From: Chloroflexota bacterium | GTDB lineage: Bacteria > Chloroflexota > Limnocylindria > Limnocylindrales > CSP1-4 | Assembly (NCBI GenBank): GCA_016191345.1 | Contig: JACPOU010000034.1 | Span: forward strand, 1 to 34,742 | DNA length: 34,742 nt | Reading direction: 5' to 3' | Shown here: piece after piece, positions 31,280-34,742 of the stretch | How the letters are laid out: each line of letters begins with the position of its first letter | Position numbering within the stretch: the stretch's first letter is position 1 | Made by a program: the position numbers and the translations under genes | The notes under the pieces: generated by a model | What the model was told of the DNA's origin: nothing | The model's database searches: none | What the model saw: only the letters and a program-made list of their open reading frames with translations

Positions 31280-32410
31280 ATGCGGGTCCTGTTCGCGCCC
31301 GATTCGTTCAAGGGGTCGCTGAGCTCCGTCGAGGTGGCGCGCGCGCTGGCCGCCGGATGGCAGCGGGCCAGGCCCGCGGATGAGGTCCTCCTCGCGCCGC
31401 TCGCCGACGGCGGGGAGGGGACGCTCGCGGCCATCGAGGCCGCGGGCGGCTGGTCCCGGGAGGTCACGCCGGCCCGGGATCCGCTGGGCCGGTGGATCGA
31501 GGCGCCGTGGTTGCTGGAGCGCGCGGGCAGGCGGGCCGTCGTCGAGCTGGCGACGGCGTCCGGGCTGTCGCGGCTGGCGGTCGAGGAGCTGGATCCGGTC
31601 GGGGCGACGACGCATGGGACGGGCGACTTGTTGCTGGCCGCGGTCGCCGCCGGCGCGCGGCACGTGGTGCTGGGCATCGGGGGGAGTGCCACGACCGATG
31701 GCGGCCGGGGGATCGTCGAGGCGCTCGGCGGGACGGTTGCGGAGGAGGGGGTGGGCGGTGCCTGGTTCGTGGACCTGGGCGGACTTGACGGCCGGCTCCG
31801 GGAGGTCACGGTCGAGGTCGCCTGCGACGTCACGAATCCGCTCCTCGGCGAGACGGGCGCGGCCGCGACCTACGGGCCGCAGAAGGGGGCGACGCCCGAG
31901 CAGGTCGCGTGGCTGGACTCGCGGAATGGTGCCTGGGCCGACGCCCTGGAAGCGGCGACGAGCTCCCGGCACCGCGACGATCCGGGCGCTGGAGCGGCGG
32001 GCGGCGTCGGGTTCGCGCTGCTGTGCCTCGGTGGGTCGTTCGCCGCGTTCGCGCTCCGGCCGGGGATCGAGCTCGTCATGGAGAGTGTCGGGTTCGCGGA
32101 GCGGCTCGCCGCCGCGGACCTCGTGGTGACCGGGGAGGGGCGGATCGACGCCCAGACGGCGTTCGGGAAGACCGCGCTCGGGGTTGCGAGGCTCGCACGC
32201 GAAGCCCGCGTCCGATGCCTCGCCGTGGGTGGCGGGGTGGAGCCGGAGGGTCGCGAGGCGCTCGCCCGCCTCGGGTGCGAGGCGGTGCCGGTCTGGGAGC
32301 GGCCCGTGCCGCTGGCGCAGGCCATGGCCGCCGGGGCCGCGCCGCTCGTCGAATGCGGCGCGAGAATGGCCGCCATGCAGGACGATCCCTCGCCGGCCAC
32401 GCGTTCGTGA
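31280..32410 (+). CDS. Glycerate kinase (GarK/GlxK family)
   Basis: A 376-aa member of glycerate kinase type 1. MRVLFAPDSFKGSLSSVEVARA is the family signature at the N-terminus (APDSFKGS), followed by LADGGEGTL, VVLGIGGSATTDGGRG (the glycine-rich phosphate-binding loop), CDVTNPLLGETGAA and TGEGRIDAQTAFGKT. The reaction is ATP + D-glycerate to phosphoglycerate, most often the 2-phosphate for this family. The gene begins 16 nt after gpgS and is co-directional. It could recycle glycerate released from glucosylglycerate, or supply phosphoglycerate for it. The C-terminal Ala-rich end (AAPLVECGARMAAMQDD) is slightly long. Confidence 0.93.
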   Translation: MRVLFAPDSFKGSLSSVEVARALAAGWQRARPADEVLLAPLADGGEGTLAAIEAAGGWSREVTPARDPLGRWIEAPWLLERAGRRAVVELATASGLSRLAVEELDPVGATTHGTGDLLLAAVAAGARHVVLGIGGSATTDGGRGIVEALGGTVAEEGVGGAWFVDLGGLDGRLREVTVEVACDVTNPLLGETGAAATYGPQKGATPEQVAWLDSRNGAWADALEAATSSRHRDDPGAGAAGGVGFALLCLGGSFAAFALRPGIELVMESVGFAERLAAADLVVTGEGRIDAQTAFGKTALGVARLAREARVRCLAVGGGVEPEGREALARLGCEAVPVWERPVPLAQAMAAGAAPLVECGARMAAMQDDPSPATRS

Positions 32411-32432
32411 GTCCGGCCCCACCCCCGCGTTC

Positions 32433-33317
32433 GTGACCGCGGCCGCCGCGCGCGCTGCCCACGCCACCGGTCCAGGCACGGCCACGCCGTCGAAGCCGAG
32501 CCCGAAGCCCGCCCGGCCCGCGAAGAAGAGCCGCCGCAAGCCCGATCCGATCAAGCTCTGGACCGGACGCCTCGCCCGGCAGCGGCCCGGGCTCGTCCGC
32601 TTCACGCTCGAAGCACTGGCGGAGCGCTACGGCCACCAGCCGTGGGTCCGCCGCCTCGATCCCACGAGCGAGTTGATCCTCACGATCCTCACCCAGAACA
32701 GCGCCGACACGAACGCGGAGAAGGCGTTCGAGGCGCTCCGGGCCGCCTACCCGTCCGGCCTCCCGGTGGAGCGGCACAACCCCGGTCCCGGCTGGGGCGG
32801 CGATGGGCTCGCCGATGGCGCCCCGACCGACTGGATGGCCGTGGAGATCGCCCCGTTCGAGGAGCTCGTCGAGGTCATCCGCCCCGGTGGCCTGCCGAAC
32901 CAGAAGGCGAAGGGGATCCTCGCCACGCTCCGCCTCATCCGCGAGCGGCGCGGCGACCACTCGCTGGAGTTCCTCGGCGAGATGCCGGCCCTCGAAGCTC
33001 GCGACTGGCTGACGAGCATCCCGGGCATCGGCAAGAAGACGGCCTCGGTCCTGCTCGCGTTCTCGTTCGGGCTGCCACTCATGGCCGTGGATCGGCATGT
33101 CGATCGCGTCGCGCACCGGGTCGGCCTCCTGCCCGCGAAGGCCTCCGCCGACGACGCCCACGATTACTTCCTCGCGATGCTCGAGCCGGACGAGATGTAC
33201 GAGGCCCACGTCAACCTGATCCGCCACGGCCGCGTCATCTGCCACGCCCGCAACCCCGAGCACGAACGCTGCCCCCTCATCGACCGCTGCCGCTTCGTGA
33301 ACCCAAAGGCGCCCTGA
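32433..33317 (+). CDS. nth: Endonuclease III-like DNA glycosylase with altered Fe-S ligand
   Basis: A 294-aa HhH-GPD glycosylase for oxidised pyrimidines in base-excision repair. Residues 1-40 are a basic Lys/Pro-rich tail (KPSPKPARPAKKSRRKPDP). The HhH is SIPGIGKKTASVLLAF with catalytic K202, and D220 lies in MAVDRHVDRV, so lyase and glycosylase residues are kept. The C-terminal cluster reads C270-x6-H277-x2-C280-x5-C286, where Nth proteins have C-x6-C-x2-C-x5-C; the second ligand is histidine. About 25 extra residues (HNPGPGWGGDGLADGAPT) lie near 115-133. The GTG at 32433 is the first start in this frame outside glycerate kinase, 22 nt after its stop. It is the last gene before the repeat block. 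Confidence 0.88.
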   Translation: MTAAAARAAHATGPGTATPSKPSPKPARPAKKSRRKPDPIKLWTGRLARQRPGLVRFTLEALAERYGHQPWVRRLDPTSELILTILTQNSADTNAEKAFEALRAAYPSGLPVERHNPGPGWGGDGLADGAPTDWMAVEIAPFEELVEVIRPGGLPNQKAKGILATLRLIRERRGDHSLEFLGEMPALEARDWLTSIPGIGKKTASVLLAFSFGLPLMAVDRHVDRVAHRVGLLPAKASADDAHDYFLAMLEPDEMYEAHVNLIRHGRVICHARNPEHERCPLIDRCRFVNPKAP

Positions 33318-33371
33318 GACCGGGGCCCGGGGCGAGCCCAGCGCCCGGCGCGCCTCGGGCGCGTGCCCAGC

Positions 33372-33509
33372 GCGCCAGCGCTCCGCCCCGAGCCCCAGTG
33401 CGCCAGCGCTCCACCGCGAGCCCCAGGGCGCCAGCGCTCCACAGCGAGCCCCAGGGCGCCAGCGCTGCGCCGCGAGCCCAGTGCGCCAGCGCTCCGCCCC
33501 GTGCCGTTG
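33372..33509. repeat. 28-bp tandem repeat GCGCCAGCGCTCC...
   Basis: Units at 33372-33399, 33400-33427, 33428-33455 and 33456-33482 (27 bp), and a fifth from 33483 that runs into element C. Each starts GCGCCAGCGCT and ends CGAGCCCCAG(T/G). One further unit starts at 33662 ahead of element D. 33318-33371 shows no feature of note. Confidence 0.88.
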
Positions 33510-33637
33510 ACCCGTCTCAGTGCTCAGATCGGCGGCATTCACGCTCGCCACCCCGCCGAAATCGACGGTTCGGGAGCGGGGGCACGCACGAATCCCCTTC
33601 AATTGACCCGCCAGCCGGTTCATCGGGTGGCGGGGCG
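33505..33637. repeat. Dispersed repeat element, copy C
   Basis: Starts GTTGACCCGTCTCAG (ACCCGTCTC at 33510), contains CACGCTCGCCACCCCGCCG and CACGCACGAATCCCCTTC, then AATTGACCCGCCA and ends in the hairpin CCCGCCA (33607-33613) with TGGCGGG (33628-33634). It is nearly identical to copy D, 179 bp on. It shares the start, the AATTGACCCGCC box and the hairpin position with copies A and B near 25 kb. Confidence 0.8.
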
Positions 33638-33683
33638 GCCGCCACCGCCGCGAGCCCCAGGGCGCCAGCGCTCCGCCCCGTGC

Positions 33684-33816
33684 CGTTGACCCGTCTCAGT
33701 GCTCAGATCGGCGGCATTCACGCTCGCCACCCCGCCGAAATCGACGGTTCGGGAGCGGGGGCACGCACGGATCCCCTTCAATTGACCCGCCAGCCGGTTC
33801 ATCGGGCGGCGGGGCG
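33684..33816. repeat. Dispersed repeat element, copy D, overlapping the end of the XRE gene
   Basis: ACCCGTCTCAG begins at 33689. The end of the element covers the stop codon of the leftward XRE gene, with CCCGCC/GGCGGG arms around it. The 179-bp repeat unit therefore includes the last codons of that gene, and copy C holds a duplicate of them. The 33318-33798 block has no gene I can support. Confidence 0.8.
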
Positions 33817-34677
33817 GCCGCCTCCACCGCGAGCCCGGGCTCGAGCCGTCCGCATGAAGTCGGCGTAGTCCGCGTACGCGGCCTTCGAGCGGCGGCCATC
33901 GATCCCCAGCGGCCGGCACCATGCTCGCTCGCGCGAGGTGGGATCGACCATCGCCACGGCGCGTCCGGCCCTCTCAGGCTGCTCCGACCGGCGGATGATC
34001 CCGTCCAGGGCGCGGGATCGCAACGGGAATCCGAGGTCCATCGCCGAACGGTTCGCCGCGAGACGAGCGTCGTTCGCCTCAGTTGCGAGCAGCAGGAGCA
34101 CGCCGACGACGCGGCTGGGGCGCCATCCGAACCGCCCCGCGGCGGTCCGCGCCTCCCGTTCGTACCAGCCGAGACTTCGCTCGATCTGGCCGAGGTCGTG
34201 GATCTCCGTCTTGAGCTCGATGACGAGCAGCACGCGCGAGGCCGGATGAGACGCGAGGATGTCGATCCATCCCCTGGACCGATCGCCACCGATTTCGACC
34301 TCGGCCCTGACATCCCACCCCGACCGCCGCAGGCGCTGGATGGTCGATGCCGCGAGCCGGACATGGGCCGCGTCCCGTTGTCGAGCACGGTCACCGAGGA
34401 ACGGCGCATCCACGGACACGACCAGGCGGGCGCCCATTGCCCGGAGCAGCGAGCTCGCCGCGGCGAATGTCAGAACGGGCCGCGCTGCAAGCTCGACCGC
34501 GGAGACGGTGGTCTGCGAGGAACCGGCGCGTCGAGCCAGCTCGCGTTGCGACCACCCGAGCGCCTGCCGGAGCGACCGGATCGCGGCGGCCGTCGCAAGC
34601 AGGCCGTGCCCCCTGGAGTGGTGGACTTTGAGCGATCCGTCGTGATCCGCAGCGACAGTATCGGCGGCGTCGGTCAG
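33799..34677 (-). CDS. XRE-type HTH protein with PD-(D/E)XK nuclease-like domain, apparent CTG start
   Basis: A 292-aa protein if begun at CTG 34677. Residues about 33-62 form a Cro/C1 helix-turn-helix (IRSLRQALGWSQRELARRAG, then SSQTTVSAVE). Residues about 100-240 resemble a restriction-endonuclease-fold domain: WIDILA with D139, then VIELKTEI with E154 and K156, then GWYEREARTAAGRFGWRP. The two-domain layout is common in actinobacterial regulators of unknown function. There is no ATG, GTG or TTG in frame before M81 (34437), which would cut off the HTH. The CTG overlaps the previous gene's TGA as CTGA, copying the ATGA/GTGA couplings of this window. A 212-aa HTH-less product is the alternative. 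The end lies in repeat element D. Confidence 0.7.
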   Translation of the reverse strand: MTDAADTVAADHDGSLKVHHSRGHGLLATAAAIRSLRQALGWSQRELARRAGSSQTTVSAVELAARPVLTFAAASSLLRAMGARLVVSVDAPFLGDRARQRDAAHVRLAASTIQRLRRSGWDVRAEVEIGGDRSRGWIDILASHPASRVLLVIELKTEIHDLGQIERSLGWYEREARTAAGRFGWRPSRVVGVLLLLATEANDARLAANRSAMDLGFPLRSRALDGIIRRSEQPERAGRAVAMVDPTSRERAWCRPLGIDGRRSKAAYADYADFMRTARARARGGGGRPAAR

Positions 34678-34742
34678 GACGCCAGCAGCAGGCTCTTGCC
34701 TTCGTCCACCTCCTTGGTCGGTCCATCATCGCTGGCCCGGTC
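34674..34742 (-). CDS. C-terminal tail of an unidentified gene (partial)
   Basis: The window edge holds 22 codons and a TGA in one frame (ending EVDEGKSLLLAS). It overlaps the proposed CTG start of the XRE gene in the manner of coupled genes. The piece is too short to identify, and coding status rests only on the junction type and the plausible composition. Confidence 0.4.
   Translation of the reverse strand, partial: DRASDDGPTKEVDEGKSLLLAS

Noticed and set aside
32076..33623. A 515-codon leftward open frame over nth and the repeat block
   Set aside because: Composed of antisense nth and translated repeats; the product has no recognisable domain.
34391..34729. A 112-codon frame starting MMDRPRRW near the right edge
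   Set aside because: Cys/Arg-rich shadow of the XRE gene in another frame; the HTH frame and the partial upstream tail explain the region better.

Overview
The window is very GC-rich and gene-dense, with short or overlapping gene junctions (many ATGA/GTGA stop-start overlaps) and no phage, IS or rRNA/tRNA genes that I can see. The gene set is tmk, tldD/tldE, pdxS/pdxT, an R3H-AAA ATPase, an HNH protein, a CCA-adding enzyme and a glucosyl-3-phosphoglycerate synthase. Together with a very high third-position GC and -10 boxes lying directly against start codons, this suggests a Gram-positive-like high-GC bacterium. Limnocylindria-type Chloroflexota is my best guess and a deep actinobacterium the alternative; the taxonomic call is inference.

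Layout. 1-2345 (minus): tmk, an ECF sigma factor and an RskA-like anti-sigma factor coupled by 4-nt overlaps, with 24-bp tandem repeats after the last gene. 2494-6055 (plus): TldD/TldE protease pair and a VapBC toxin-antitoxin module. 6034-11298 (minus): a DUF393 protein, an R3H/AAA ATPase, a double-GNAT protein, pdxT and pdxS (vitamin B6). 11299-11953: no gene; several repeat families, including a 15-bp dyad recurring every 60-61 bp. 11954-13317 (minus): a GbsR/MarR-like regulator and a lipoprotein. 13411-20650: leucine/isovalerate catabolism (methylcrotonyl-CoA carboxylase beta, methylglutaconyl-CoA hydratase, methylcrotonyl-CoA carboxylase alpha, HMG-CoA lyase), interrupted by an opposite-strand saccharopine-dehydrogenase-like gene. 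The alpha subunit carries an excisionase-type helix-turn-helix domain fused in frame to its N-terminus. 20647-25007 (plus): a 36-aa repeat peptide, aldose 1-epimerase-like protein, HNH endonuclease, CCA-adding enzyme, TPR protein and a galE-like gene broken by one in-frame amber codon. 25008-25617: tandem repeat elements. 25618-26958 (minus): an Atg22/UMF1-type MFS transporter. 27125-33317 (plus): a DNA-ligase-like protein without its catalytic lysine, a GT2 glycosyltransferase, a UspA-UspA-GpgS fusion, glycerate kinase and an endonuclease III homologue with one Fe-S cysteine changed to histidine. 33318-33798: a second copy pair of the 25-kb repeat element. 33799-34742 (minus): an XRE-HTH/PD-(D/E)XK protein that appears to start at CTG, and the tail of another gene.

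Working together: 13.4-20.7 kb would turn 3-methylcrotonyl-CoA into acetoacetate plus acetyl-CoA. 27.9-32.4 kb looks like a glucosylglycerate-type compatible-solute locus, with glycerate kinase possibly linking glycerate to phosphoglycerate and stress sensing built into the synthase through its Usp domains. The most novel items are the HTH-biotin carboxylase fusion, the Usp-GpgS locus, the pseudo-ligase, the AKPGG micro-ORF, and a dispersed hairpin-bearing repeat found at two convergent gene junctions.
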